Below, piece by piece: positions 9,420-18,473 of a stretch of 64,000 bases of DNA. The stretch comes from Mycobacterium colombiense (lineage in GTDB: Bacteria > Actinomycetota > Actinomycetes > Mycobacteriales > Mycobacteriaceae). How positions within the stretch are numbered: position 1 is the stretch's first letter; each line of letters starts with the position of its first letter. A program made the translations under genes and the position numbers. The notes beneath the pieces were generated by a model that searched no databases, was not told where the DNA came from, and saw nothing but the letters and a program-made list of their open reading frames with translations. The DNA lies in assembly GCF_003284975.1 (NCBI RefSeq), contig NZ_QMEU01000001.1, positions 124,001 through 188,000 on the forward strand, written 5' to 3'.

Positions 9420-10784
9420 GTGAGTACGGAAAACACCCTGACCGGAGACGCCCGCAAGACCAACCGTTACCACTTCGATCGCCACACCCCCGAGTACCGC
9501 GAGCGGTTCACCGCGATCACCGAGGAGATGCACGCCAAGTGTCCGCTGGCGTGGACCGACACTTACGACGGGCATTGGGTGGCAGCGGGCAACCGGGAGG
9601 TCTTCGAGCTCGCGCGCTGCCCGCAGGTGTCCAACGACCACGACGTCACGGGCGAAGGCACCGGCTACAAGGGCATCACGATCCCGACGCTGCCGCAGGG
9701 CACCGGTGTCCGTGGCGGCATGCTCGAGATGGACGAACCCGAGCACTCCGCCTATCGCAGCATTCTCAACCCCTACCTGTCGCCGGCGGCCGTCAAGCGC
9801 TGGAAGCCGTTCGTCGACGAGATCGTGCGGGCGAGCATCGACGAGAAGATCGAAGCCGGGCGGATCGACTTCGTCGACGATCTCGCGAACGTCGTGCCCG
9901 CGGTCCTGACCCTGGCGATGATGGGCGTTCCACTGAAGAAGTGGCAGCTGTATTGCGAGCCGGCGCACGCCAATGTCTACACGCCCGCCGATTCCCCGAA
10001 CGCCCCAAGGGTTTTGGAACAGACGATGGCGATGGGGGCCGACCTGTTCAACCACCTCCTCGAGATTCGCGAGAACCCGCGGCCCGGCATTGTGGACGCG
10101 TTGGCGAGGCTGGAGATCGACGGCGAACCCGCCCCCGACGCCGAACTGCTCGGAATGCTGGGCCTCATCATCGGCGGCGGTTTTGACACGACGACCGCGC
10201 TGACCGCGCACGCGCTCGAATGGCTGGGCGAAAATCCCGAGCAACGCGAGCTGCTGAGGCGGGAATCGGAAACCCTGCTCGACTCGGCGACCGAAGAATT
10301 TTTGCGATACTTCACGCCCGCTCCCGGCGACGGCCGCACGATCGCCGCCGACCTCGAAATAGCGGGCACGCGGTTCAAAGAGGGCGATCGCCTGTGGCTG
10401 TCCTGGGCGATGGCCAACCGCGATCCCGCGGTGTTCCCCGATCCGAACCGCCTAGACCTGAGCCGAAAGAACAACCGGCACTTCAGCTTCGGGCTCGGCA
10501 TCCACCGCTGCATCGGCTCCAACGTCGCGCGGGTGGTGTTCAAGTCGATGCTTACGGCGGTGCTCGATCGGATGCCCGACTACCGCTGCGACCCCGAGGG
10601 CACCGTGCACTATCCGACGATCGGCGTGATCCAGGGCATGCAGCACCTGCCCGCCACCTTCACGCCCGGCAAGCGCCTCGGACCGGGGATAGATGAGACG
10701 CTCGCCAAACTGCAGCGCGTTTGCGACGAACAGGGGATCGCGCGGCCGATCACCGAGTACCACGAGGCCGCCGTCATCGGCTAG
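9420..10784 (+). CDS. Cytochrome P450
   Basis: Soluble bacterial class I P450 of 454 residues. Diagnostic motifs: I-helix oxygen-activation motif GGGFDTTT near 255, ExxR in EEFLRYFTP near 295, and the haem-ligand loop FSFGLGIHRCIGSN near 350 with the axial Cys. The GTG at 9420 is chosen for the AGGAG about 10 nt upstream and the start MSTENTLTGDARK; the frame is open further upstream to 9105, but that overlaps the divergent DUF3060 gene. No ferredoxin or reductase gene is adjacent, so redox partners must be encoded elsewhere. Substrate and CYP subfamily cannot be assigned from the sequence. Confidence 0.95.
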   Translation: MSTENTLTGDARKTNRYHFDRHTPEYRERFTAITEEMHAKCPLAWTDTYDGHWVAAGNREVFELARCPQVSNDHDVTGEGTGYKGITIPTLPQGTGVRGGMLEMDEPEHSAYRSILNPYLSPAAVKRWKPFVDEIVRASIDEKIEAGRIDFVDDLANVVPAVLTLAMMGVPLKKWQLYCEPAHANVYTPADSPNAPRVLEQTMAMGADLFNHLLEIRENPRPGIVDALARLEIDGEPAPDAELLGMLGLIIGGGFDTTTALTAHALEWLGENPEQRELLRRESETLLDSATEEFLRYFTPAPGDGRTIAADLEIAGTRFKEGDRLWLSWAMANRDPAVFPDPNRLDLSRKNNRHFSFGLGIHRCIGSNVARVVFKSMLTAVLDRMPDYRCDPEGTVHYPTIGVIQGMQHLPATFTPGKRLGPGIDETLAKLQRVCDEQGIARPITEYHEAAVIG

Positions 10785-10788
10785 ACCC

Positions 10789-11063
10789 GATGGTGGCGAC
10801 CCGCTTCGCCCGGCTTCGCCGCGCTCGCGATCGCCACTAAACCGGATGGCGGCGACCCGCCTCGCCCGGCTTCGCCGCGCTCGCGATCGCCACTAAACCG
10901 GATGGCGGCGACCCGCCTCGCCCGGCTTCGCCGCGCTCGCGATCGCCACTAAACCCGATGGCGGCGACCCGCCTCGCCCGGCTTCGCCGCGCTCGCGATC
11001 GCCACTAGACCCGATGGCGGCGACCCGCCTCGCCCGGCTTCGCCGCGCTCGCGATCGCCACTA
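10789..11063. repeat. Minisatellite: five tandem copies of a 56-bp unit
   Basis: Copies begin at 10789, 10845, 10901, 10957 and 11013, each opening GATGGYGGCGACCCGCYTCG and closing GCGATCGCCACTAR. They differ at only a few positions, and the last copy runs into the bcp stop codon (complement of CTA at 11061). Near identity and an exact 56-bp period suggest recent unequal exchange, as at MIRU/VNTR loci. A related array in the opposite orientation lies at 22055-22255. Confidence 0.95.
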
Positions 11064-11534
11064 GACGGACAGGTCGCGGCGCAGCTTGGCGACGTGGCCG
11101 GTCGCCTTCACGTTGTACTGCGCGACGGCGACCTTGCCCTTCTCGTCGACCACGAAAGTCGAGCGAATCACGCCGGTGACCGTCTTGCCGTACATCTGCT
11201 TTTCGCCGTAGGCGCCGTAGGCCGTCAGGACCTTGCGGTCGGGATCGGACAGCAGCGGGAACGTCAGCTTTTCGGCGTCGCGGAACTTGGCCAGCTTCTC
11301 CGGCTTGTCGGGGGAGATGCCGATGACGTCGAGGCCGGCTTCGTTGAGCTCGGCCAGGCTGTCGCGAAAGTCGCACGCCTGCTTGGTGCATCCGGGCGTC
11401 GAGGCGGCCGGGTAGAAGTACACGACGACGCGTCGGCCTTTGTAGTCGGCCAGCGATACCTTCTTGCCATCGGCGTCGGGCAGGCTGAAGGAGGGCGCTT
11501 TGTCGCCCGGTGCAAGCCGCGTGGTCTCGGTCAA
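11061..11534 (-). CDS. bcp: Thiol peroxidase Bcp (AhpC/TSA peroxiredoxin)
   Basis: Thiol-dependent peroxidase that reduces hydroperoxides in the cytosol; 157 residues, the same length as M. tuberculosis Bcp (Rv2521). The peroxiredoxin-Q motif YPAASTPGCTKQACDFRD near 40-57 carries the peroxidatic Cys and a second Cys five residues later. The TTG at 11534 is chosen over longer upstream extensions because it gives MTETTRLAPGDKAPSF, aligning with the family, and AAAGGG lies about 8 nt upstream. The stop codon lies in the edge of the 56-bp repeat array, so array changes could alter the protein end or the 3' UTR. Confidence 0.94.
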   Translation of the reverse strand: MTETTRLAPGDKAPSFSLPDADGKKVSLADYKGRRVVVYFYPAASTPGCTKQACDFRDSLAELNEAGLDVIGISPDKPEKLAKFRDAEKLTFPLLSDPDRKVLTAYGAYGEKQMYGKTVTGVIRSTFVVDEKGKVAVAQYNVKATGHVAKLRRDLSV

Positions 11535-11639
11535 GGTGGGGCCCTTTCTGTTCACCGGAGCGTCGGGGTTACCGCCAGCTGATCTAGGGTAGTTCGGGCA
11601 GGTGCATGAGCCGGATAAGTGGGCGACTTGGAGGACACA

Positions 11640-11867
11640 GTGGCGGACCGGGACCCCGAAGCCATCAAGCAGGACATCGACGTCGCCCGGGACCAGCTGG
11701 CGGCCACCGTCGACTCGCTTGCCGAGCGGGCCAATCCTCGGCGCCTGGCCGACGACCTCAAGATCCGGGTGATCGGATTCGTGCAGAAGCCCGTGGTGCT
11801 GGCCTCGCTGGCCGGGGTCGGGGCCCTCGTCGTGGTGGTGGCGGTGCGCCGCGTCAGGAATCGGTGA
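11640..11867 (+). CDS. DUF3618 small membrane protein
   Basis: 75 residues. The N-terminal half is a charged helix with the DUF3618 signature (IKQDIDVARDQLAATVDSLA); a single membrane segment near 50-70 (VVLASLAGVGALVVVVAV) ends in a basic tail RRVRNR. The GTG at 11640 is preferred over 11619 because GGAGG sits 5 nt upstream, and the length then matches what I recall for Rv2520c. The 3' end overlaps the convergent DUF3556 gene by 14 bp. Function is unknown. Confidence 0.88.
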   Translation: MADRDPEAIKQDIDVARDQLAATVDSLAERANPRRLADDLKIRVIGFVQKPVVLASLAGVGALVVVVAVRRVRNR

Positions 11868-13593
11868 CGCGCCCGGTCTGGACGTACACCGGAATGTCGT
11901 CGGCCCAGGGCTGATTGGTGGCCATGTCGTCGACGTCGCAGTAGCCGCGTTCGAATTCGCCCGTCGCGGCGTCGACCAACCTGTATTCCTGCCGCTGTTG
12001 GTGGATGGGCTGGGCATCGAGGATCACGACGCGCACCTCGCCCGGCTCGAACCCGCACCGCTGCTGCAGCGCCTCGATCAGGCATTCGTTGTGCATGTGG
12101 CCGTCGCCGAAATTCCAGCCCAGCACCATCGAGCACAGGACTTCACCCTCGCACAGGTTGTAGTCGTCCTCGTCGTAGTCGGCCATCGCCCGGTGCGCCA
12201 GGGTGAGCAGCGCGCGCCCGTGGGTGTTCATTCCCCGGAAGGCCAGGGCCAGGTGCAGCGGGATCAGGGTCTCTTCTTTGCTGCCGTACAACCGCTCGAG
12301 CTGCAGGTGCTGCATCGGGCCCAGGGCGCGGGAGCCGACGCGGAACTTCTCGTCGGCCGACGGCCGCACACACCACAGGGTGGTGTCCCAGTTGCCGGCG
12401 TAGTAGCGCATGCCGGGCAGAAACGAGACCTTACGCGGATAGAGGTTCCCCACGACGGCCGTGCCGGCCATGACGGCGAACAGGACGGCGATCGGCAACG
12501 GGTGGGCGATGTCGGACAGGCCCAGGCGGGCGTGCGCGACGAACAGCCACAACACCCCGAAGATCATGAAGACGTTCCACTCGAGCGGCACGCCCATCGG
12601 GAAGGCCAGCAGGATATTGAGGTGGAACACGATCATCACGAACGCCGCGACGGCCGTCGGCCAGCCGCCGTGTGAAAACACCAGCACCAGCGGTACCAGG
12701 CCCTCCACCGCGGTCGAGAAGTGCGCGATGAATCCCGCCAGCGCGCTGGGCCGCAGGTCGTCGGGGTGGTGTCTGAACATCGACCGCTTGAGCGGCCCCG
12801 AGGGGATGAACGGATTGTTCGCCAGCATGGTCGAGATGACGAACGGAAAGTGCCTGTTGAGTTTGGAGGTCGCCGCGCCCAGCCAGATCACCATGAACAC
12901 GACCTTGGCGCCGACGATGATGTCCGCCCCGGCGAACAGGAACGTCAGCGCCAGCGGCGCGTACACCTCGCCGCGCGCGGCCAGGAAGATCACCTTGTCG
13001 CGCAAGCTGAGCACGGCCAGCACCGCCAGAATCGCGACGGTGCGCCACCACGGCAGCACACCGATCGTGGTGTCCAGCGCGGGAATCGGTCCGGCGCCGT
13101 CAGACACCAGCGCGGTCAGGAGCGCCACCAGCAGGACGCCGTAGAGCAACGCGTCGAACGCGGTTCGGTTGCTGCCCTTGGTCAACGGCACCCGGTCGGG
13201 CCACGGCGGCAACCGGATGGTGCCGGGCCGCAGCCAGTACAGGATCGACCCCATCGGGGGGAAGTAGCGCCCCGCCAGCGGCCCGAAGCAGCAACCGAGG
13301 CCGACGACCTCGAACAACATCGTGAAGAGGACGGCCTTCTGGAACACGATCGGCTCCGACCACCATTCGCCGACGTGGGTGAAGCCGCCGATGCCGGAGG
13401 TCGACCACGCGAAGAGCCAACCGCCGAGGACGTAGAGCGCGATCTTCACGCCGTACATCACGTGCATCACCAGCGGGGAGCCGAAGCCGTGCTCGGCGAT
13501 GTGGCGCGCCATCGGCACGATCCGTTCGGCGCGGGAGCGGGTGGTCCACTCGGCCATGTCGACGACGGGCAGGTTGGGCCGGATGAACCCCAT
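11854..13593 (-). CDS. DUF3556 multi-pass membrane protein
   Basis: 579 residues with about nine to eleven hydrophobic segments, such as VMYGVKIALYVLGGWLFAW, AVLFTMLFEVVGLGCCFGPL and LIGA-type helices between 150 and 370, followed by a roughly 200-residue soluble C-terminal region. The N-terminus MGFIRPNLPVVDMAEW is typical of actinobacterial DUF3556 proteins. It contains WxxP- and His-rich interhelical loops, but I see no cofactor motif. Function is unknown; an integral membrane enzyme or lipid-related role is possible. It is convergent with, and overlaps by 14 bp, the DUF3618 gene. Confidence 0.85.
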   Translation of the reverse strand: MGFIRPNLPVVDMAEWTTRSRAERIVPMARHIAEHGFGSPLVMHVMYGVKIALYVLGGWLFAWSTSGIGGFTHVGEWWSEPIVFQKAVLFTMLFEVVGLGCCFGPLAGRYFPPMGSILYWLRPGTIRLPPWPDRVPLTKGSNRTAFDALLYGVLLVALLTALVSDGAGPIPALDTTIGVLPWWRTVAILAVLAVLSLRDKVIFLAARGEVYAPLALTFLFAGADIIVGAKVVFMVIWLGAATSKLNRHFPFVISTMLANNPFIPSGPLKRSMFRHHPDDLRPSALAGFIAHFSTAVEGLVPLVLVFSHGGWPTAVAAFVMIVFHLNILLAFPMGVPLEWNVFMIFGVLWLFVAHARLGLSDIAHPLPIAVLFAVMAGTAVVGNLYPRKVSFLPGMRYYAGNWDTTLWCVRPSADEKFRVGSRALGPMQHLQLERLYGSKEETLIPLHLALAFRGMNTHGRALLTLAHRAMADYDEDDYNLCEGEVLCSMVLGWNFGDGHMHNECLIEALQQRCGFEPGEVRVVILDAQPIHQQRQEYRLVDAATGEFERGYCDVDDMATNQPWADDIPVYVQTGRVTDS

Positions 13594-13630
13594 TGCAGCT
13601 CCTTCGACGCAGCTTGTCCCAAGGGGGCCT

Positions 13631-13651
13631 ATCGGCGCTTCTGGCGCCGAT
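13631..13651. other. Stem-loop with 8-bp perfect arms
   Basis: ATCGGCGC, a 5-nt loop, then GCGCCGAT, about 38 bp upstream of the DUF3556 start and downstream of the small gene at 13733-13999. No T-tract follows on the coding strand, so an attenuator, mRNA-processing or protein-binding role is as likely as termination. Confidence 0.5.
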
Positions 13652-13732
13652 CGGTGCCAGCAAGAAATTACCTGCAGGAGGGGCTTTCGCGGTGGGATAC
13701 GGCGGCAAAATTCCGGTCAACCGCTGACGGGG

Positions 13733-13999
13733 TCACTCCCAGCCCGGCGGGTCGTTCTCGGCCATGTAGGCCTCCCACGCGGCGCGGCGCAGGGCCCTGG
13801 TGTGCAGGTCCTGACAGATCGCCTGTGCTTCGGCGGCGGTGCCGGCCCGGCCCAGGTCGTGGTGCACGAAGCCGTCGTCCACCCGTTCGGCGCGAAAGCC
13901 GCCCGTCGAGACCACGTGGACCCGGTATTCGCTGCGGTCGTCGATGTTGGCGTGATAGTGGCCCTCGAAGGGCTCGACCCACTTCAGGTCAGTTTTCAC
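13733..13999 (-). CDS. Small conserved hypothetical protein
   Basis: 88 residues, acidic to neutral, aromatic- and His-rich at the N-terminus (LKWVEPFEGHYHANIDD) and helical at the C-terminus (EAQAICQDLHTRALRRAAWEAY), ending in NDPPGWE. No signal peptide, membrane segment or known motif was recognised. The ATG at 13999 follows AGAAGGCACTTGTG, which offers a plausible ribosome site. It is transcribed toward the DUF3556 gene, with 139 bp between them. Function is unknown. Confidence 0.7.
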   Translation of the reverse strand: MKTDLKWVEPFEGHYHANIDDRSEYRVHVVSTGGFRAERVDDGFVHHDLGRAGTAAEAQAICQDLHTRALRRAAWEAYMAENDPPGWE

Positions 14000-14142
14000 A
14001 AGTGCCTTCTGAAAAACCCCACACGCAGCGATGGTAGGACCCGCGCGATCGCCGGGAAAGGGATTGCTCGGAGATCGCTACCCATCGGGTGAACCCCCCA
14101 TTGAAGTGGAGAAGCCACCAAATATTGAACTACTCGGTGAGC

Positions 14143-14218
<76 letters not shown>

Positions 14219-14454
14219 TTCTAAACGGCCGAGACCGCGTAGGCGACAATAACAGGCGTCTTGCCGTCCAGTGAAATCCCGACCGTTTCCCAGGATAGCC
14301 GCTAGGCCGCGGGGGATCCGCTTGGTTCGGAGCCGTCCGGCTCGCCTCGAGCATTACCCGCACGACTGGGGTCGGCGTCACCGCGGTTAGGCGCGCCACC
14401 CGCAATGCCTTCGAATAGTTTTCGCCGCAACCTGATTGGCGACCTGAACGGCTA

Positions 14455-15693
14455 TCAGAAGAGCGTGCCGCAATAGGGCACCCGGTCGGTGGCGAACACG
14501 GCGTCCAGCGTGCGCAGCGTGCCCGGCTGCAGTTCCGTGATGCGGTTCGCCCGGTGAAGTTCCGATGGGCGGTGTGCCCCCATGTAGATGGTCCCCAGAT
14601 CACCGAGGCTTATCTGGACGTCCGCGGGCCCGGCGTGCGGTGTGCACTCGCCGACACCATTGCGTGTCTGCAGCCGGAAGTGTCCACCAGCGACGCTGAG
14701 CGGGTCCGTGATGTCCAGGACCACGTCGGCGTCGGCAGAATAACCGCGGGCGCCGAGCGCGGCGGGCACGTTCATGATTCGCAGCCACAGGAAATCGCTC
14801 ATGCCTATCGTTTTCGCGGCGAGCTGGTCTTTGAGTTTGAGTGGGAGCGGGTCATCGACCGGGACCTCCATCACGATGTTGTCGAACGTTTTGGAGCCCA
14901 CCAGAGTCGCCAGCAGTTCGTCGTGGGCTTTGTTCGTGACCGCGCAGAAGTCTTGGACGATCACGCTGCCGAATGGCCGCCGATAGGCGTGCGGCGACGC
15001 TCCCACGACGCGATAGGTCACAAAACCGTCCGGATGAACGACGAAATTGAGCGTCGATCCGTTGTCCCGCTGGGTGATCCTGTCTTCGAGGATGTCGTCC
15101 CACCACGCATCATCTCGGCTCAGCGCACCCGGAGTGATGGCGCGCCACCGCTCATAGAGCGGGGGCAGCAGGCGTGCCGCCTGGGATGCGTCGACCTCAC
15201 GAGCCCGATTTCGGTCGGGTTTGTTGCGCAGCTGGGTGAACCGCGGCTCGATGTCGTAGGTCCTGGCATAGCTGGCCACCCCGGCCCCAAGGATTTCGTA
15301 AACCGTTGGCTGCGTGGGAACGCCGCAAAGAATGGGATAACCACGCTCCTGCAATATTGCGAAGCCCTGGATGCTGAGCTGTTGCCAGATTCCTTGTCCC
15401 TGATGCGTCGCCGCGACTGCGATCATCGACAGCCAGGCGGCGTCGAGACTGGCGCCCCCTGGCACGGTGAGCCGTAGTGGGTAGTAAAGGGAAGTTCCGA
15501 CCAGGTGCGGCTTTTCCGGATCGGACATGTCTTCGGCGATCAGGATGTCTTGCAGGTTGACCCGCCGCGTCCAGGCTGCGACGTCGTGCGGGTCCACGGC
15601 AATCCCATATGCGCGCGCCTGGTTCTCGTAGACGGCCTGCCAGTCCTTCTCGGTCGGATGCTTGACCCTGAGGGCGTCCTTTGGTGCATTCAT
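14455..15693 (-). CDS. Eis-like GNAT N-acetyltransferase
   Basis: 412 residues with the layout of the Eis family: an N-terminal GNAT domain, a second GNAT-like domain and a C-terminal SCP2-like domain. The acetyl-CoA pyrophosphate loop is visible as AVAATHQGQGIWQQL near 95-110. A Tyr in QPTVYEILGAGVASYA near 130 corresponds to the general acid Tyr of Eis. The chain ends in GTLF, consistent with Eis enzymes using the C-terminal Phe carboxylate as base. Eis proteins acetylate amines, including aminoglycosides and host or cell peptides; the actual substrate here is unknown. It is not next to the genes flanking eis in M. tuberculosis, so this is probably a paralogue. Confidence 0.85.
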   Translation of the reverse strand: MNAPKDALRVKHPTEKDWQAVYENQARAYGIAVDPHDVAAWTRRVNLQDILIAEDMSDPEKPHLVGTSLYYPLRLTVPGGASLDAAWLSMIAVAATHQGQGIWQQLSIQGFAILQERGYPILCGVPTQPTVYEILGAGVASYARTYDIEPRFTQLRNKPDRNRAREVDASQAARLLPPLYERWRAITPGALSRDDAWWDDILEDRITQRDNGSTLNFVVHPDGFVTYRVVGASPHAYRRPFGSVIVQDFCAVTNKAHDELLATLVGSKTFDNIVMEVPVDDPLPLKLKDQLAAKTIGMSDFLWLRIMNVPAALGARGYSADADVVLDITDPLSVAGGHFRLQTRNGVGECTPHAGPADVQISLGDLGTIYMGAHRPSELHRANRITELQPGTLRTLDAVFATDRVPYCGTLF

Positions 15694-16038
15694 CGCTCAT
15701 CCAATTCGCTACTGGCCCAGCTGAATTCGCGATGTGCATGCCGAATCCAACAAAGCTCGTTTACTGGAATGCCGCCCTTCTTCGGTACCCGAGTCCGGGG
15801 TGGTGAAACGTCGCAACGACATTGGTGACGCCGCCCACAAGCCGTCATAGTAGGAGCAAGGGTGTAAGGCGGATCACCGGTGTGACGGAATCATCTGCGC
15901 TGACGCGACCGTCTTACTGTTACATAAACCGCGCGTGCGTCTCCGACGCATCGGCGGAAATGAGTGCCGAGGGGCGTCAAACGATCCCTGTATGGGTATA
16001 GAGCTAGGCCGGAGGCGCCGGATAAAGAAAGGACGCCA
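15694..16038. promoter_or_regulatory. Divergent intergenic region, eis-like gene / mmpL
   Basis: 345 bp without a credible gene. TATAGA at 15997-16002, about 37 bp before the mmpL start, is a plausible -10 hexamer for mmpL; the region 17 bp upstream (GCGTCA) is a weak -35. An A+T-richer stretch near 15908-15930 (CTTACTGTTACATAAACC) could hold promoter or operator elements for either gene. No clear operator palindrome was seen. Confidence 0.35.
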
Positions 16039-18396
16039 GTGCTGCGAGGAATTGCTCGAATTGCCATCGCGGCGCCCAGACGCATCATAGCGGCCGCCGT
16101 TTTCGTCCTGGTGGTCTGCGGGATCTTCGGGATTCCGGTGGTAAACAGGCTGTCGGCCGGCGGATTCCAGGACCCGACCTCGGAATCGGCGCGGGCGACC
16201 GAACTGCTCAAGGACAAGTTCGGCCAAACCGACCAGAAGATGCTGATCGCGCTGACCGCGCCCACGGGCGCCCGCAGCGACAAGGCGCGCCAGGTGGGCA
16301 CCGACATCGTCGACCACCTGAAACGATCGCCTTGGGTCATCGACGTTTCTTCGGCGTGGACCTCGCCGCCCCAGACCGCGGCCCAGCTGGTCAGCACGGA
16401 CAACAAGTCCGGGATGATCGTGGCCGACCTGAGAGGCGGGGAGAACAAGGCCCAGGAGTACGCCAGCACGCTCATGCGTGAGGTGGTCCACGACCGGGAT
16501 GGCGTCACCGTTCGCGCCGGTGGGATGGCCGTGGCGTACGCCCAGATCAATCAGCAGAACCAGCGCGACCTGATGCTGATGGAGTCGATCGCGATTCCGT
16601 TGAGCTTCGCGGTGCTGGTGTGGGTGCTTGGCGGTGTGGTGGCGGCGACGCTGCCGATCGTGTTGGGCGCATTGGCCATCGTCGGCACCATGTCGGTGCT
16701 GCGGCTGATCACCTACGTCACCGACGTGTCGACGTATGCGCTGGACCTGAGCATCGCCATGGGCCTGGCCCTGGCGATCGACTACAACCTGCTGATCATC
16801 ACTCGCTATCGCGAGGAGCTGGCCCGAACCGAGGACCGGGACCAGGCGTTGTTTCGGACCATGGCCACGGCCGGCCGAACCGTTCTGTTCTCGGCCACAA
16901 CCGTCGGGCTGTCCATGGCCGTGATGGCGCTGTTCCCGATGTACTTCCTCAAGTCGTCGGCCTACACGATCGTGGTCACCGCGATCATCGTGGCCCTCGC
17001 CGCTGTCGTGGTGACGCCGGCCGCGATCGTGCTGCTGGGGCCGCGGTTGGACTCACTGAACGCCCGTCGGGTGATGCATCGCGTGCTGCACGGGCAGCGG
17101 CCGTTCCGCGACCACGCGCACCAGCCGCTCGAGACACAGTTCTGGTACCGGTCGACGCGCTACGTGTTGCGCCACGCCATGTCGGTCGGCCTGAGTGTCG
17201 TGGTGTTGCTGCTGTTGCTCGGTGCGCCGTTCCTCGGGGTGAAATGGGGCTTCCCTGACGAGCGGGTGCTGCCCAAAGGGGCGTCTGCGCGCCAGGTTGC
17301 CGACATGCTGGACAACGATTTCGCTAACGGGCTAGGCACCGGGGTGTCCGTCGTCGTCCCCGACGCCCGCGGCATGACCCCCGCCGACCTGGAGCGCTAC
17401 GCCGCCGAGCTGTCCCGGGTGGCCGACGTCTCCGCGGTCAGCGCGCCGGCCGGCACGTTCGTGGGCGGGAGACGGGTGGCACCGCCCGCGGAGGCCACCG
17501 GCATGGCCAACGGCGCCGCGCTTCTGACGGTGTCGAGCACCGCGCCGCTCTATTCGAAGGCTTCGAACATCCAACTCGACCGACTGCATCAGGTCGCTGG
17601 GCCGGCCGGCCACTCGGTGCTGTTGACCGGTCTTGCGCAGATCAACCGCGACAGTGTCGACGCCATCACCAAGCGACTGCCGCTGGTGTTCGCGCTGATC
17701 GCCGTGATCACCTTTGCCCTGCTCTTTCTGCTGACCGGCAGCGCGGTGCTGCCGCTGCAGGCGCTGGTGTGCAACGTGCTGTCACTGACCGCGGCATTCG
17801 GCGCGATGGTGTGGATCTTCCAAGACGGCCACCTGGGCGCGCTGGGCACCACACCCAACGGGACGTTGAACGCCAATATCCCAGTGTTGTTGTTCTGCAT
17901 CGCCTTTGGGCTGGCCATGGATTACGAGGTATTCCTGGTCTCACGCATCCACGAATACTGGTTGGCCTCGCAGGCCACCCGGGAGACGCCGCCCACGGCC
18001 GCCGAGGCGCGCGCCGCCACCGACGAGAGCACGGCGCTGGGTATCGCCGGGATCGGCCGGGTGGTTACCACCGCCGCCGTGGTGATGTCGATCTCCTTCG
18101 CCGCCTTGATTCCCGCGCACGTGTCGTTCATGCGCATGCTGGGCCTGGGTTTGACGCTCGGCGTGCTCGTCGATGCCACCCTGGTCCGAATGGTCTTGGT
18201 GCCGGCCTTCATTCACCTGCTGGGCCGCTGGACGTGGTGGGCCCCACGGCCGTTGGTGTGGCTGCGGGAGCGATCCGCAACCGGTGAAGAGGGCGAGGTC
18301 GCGGTGGGGCGGGGACGCTGGGCCCGTGACGCTCCGAACGGGGGCCGGTCATTGACCAGACGGTGGGCCGACAGGGCCAGCGCCGAGCGCACCTGA
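16039..18396 (+). CDS. MMPL-family RND transporter
   Basis: Inner-membrane exporter of the MmpL/RND family, 785 residues. One membrane segment near the N-terminus (IIAAAVFVLVVCGIFGIPVV) is followed by a periplasmic porter domain (about 45-180), a block of five to six helices (about 190-350), a second porter domain (about 410-540) and a final helix block (about 550-740) with FCIAFGLAMDYEVFLVSRI. The first block carries the equivalent SIAMGLALAIDYNLLIITRYREEL; these Asp-Tyr motifs are the proton-relay signature. The GTG at 16039 is chosen for AAAGGA five bases upstream. No mmpS gene is adjacent. The substrate is unknown, though lipids are typical for the family. The DMT-like gene follows after 77 bp. 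Confidence 0.93.
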   Translation: MLRGIARIAIAAPRRIIAAAVFVLVVCGIFGIPVVNRLSAGGFQDPTSESARATELLKDKFGQTDQKMLIALTAPTGARSDKARQVGTDIVDHLKRSPWVIDVSSAWTSPPQTAAQLVSTDNKSGMIVADLRGGENKAQEYASTLMREVVHDRDGVTVRAGGMAVAYAQINQQNQRDLMLMESIAIPLSFAVLVWVLGGVVAATLPIVLGALAIVGTMSVLRLITYVTDVSTYALDLSIAMGLALAIDYNLLIITRYREELARTEDRDQALFRTMATAGRTVLFSATTVGLSMAVMALFPMYFLKSSAYTIVVTAIIVALAAVVVTPAAIVLLGPRLDSLNARRVMHRVLHGQRPFRDHAHQPLETQFWYRSTRYVLRHAMSVGLSVVVLLLLLGAPFLGVKWGFPDERVLPKGASARQVADMLDNDFANGLGTGVSVVVPDARGMTPADLERYAAELSRVADVSAVSAPAGTFVGGRRVAPPAEATGMANGAALLTVSSTAPLYSKASNIQLDRLHQVAGPAGHSVLLTGLAQINRDSVDAITKRLPLVFALIAVITFALLFLLTGSAVLPLQALVCNVLSLTAAFGAMVWIFQDGHLGALGTTPNGTLNANIPVLLFCIAFGLAMDYEVFLVSRIHEYWLASQATRETPPTAAEARAATDESTALGIAGIGRVVTTAAVVMSISFAALIPAHVSFMRMLGLGLTLGVLVDATLVRMVLVPAFIHLLGRWTWWAPRPLVWLRERSATGEEGEVAVGRGRWARDAPNGGRSLTRRWADRASAERT

Positions 18397-18473
18397 CCCG
18401 CGAATATGCGTTGCACAACAATGGTTTTGCAATACCGCGAAGTCCGAAATGCCGGACACCGACGGAGATTTTC

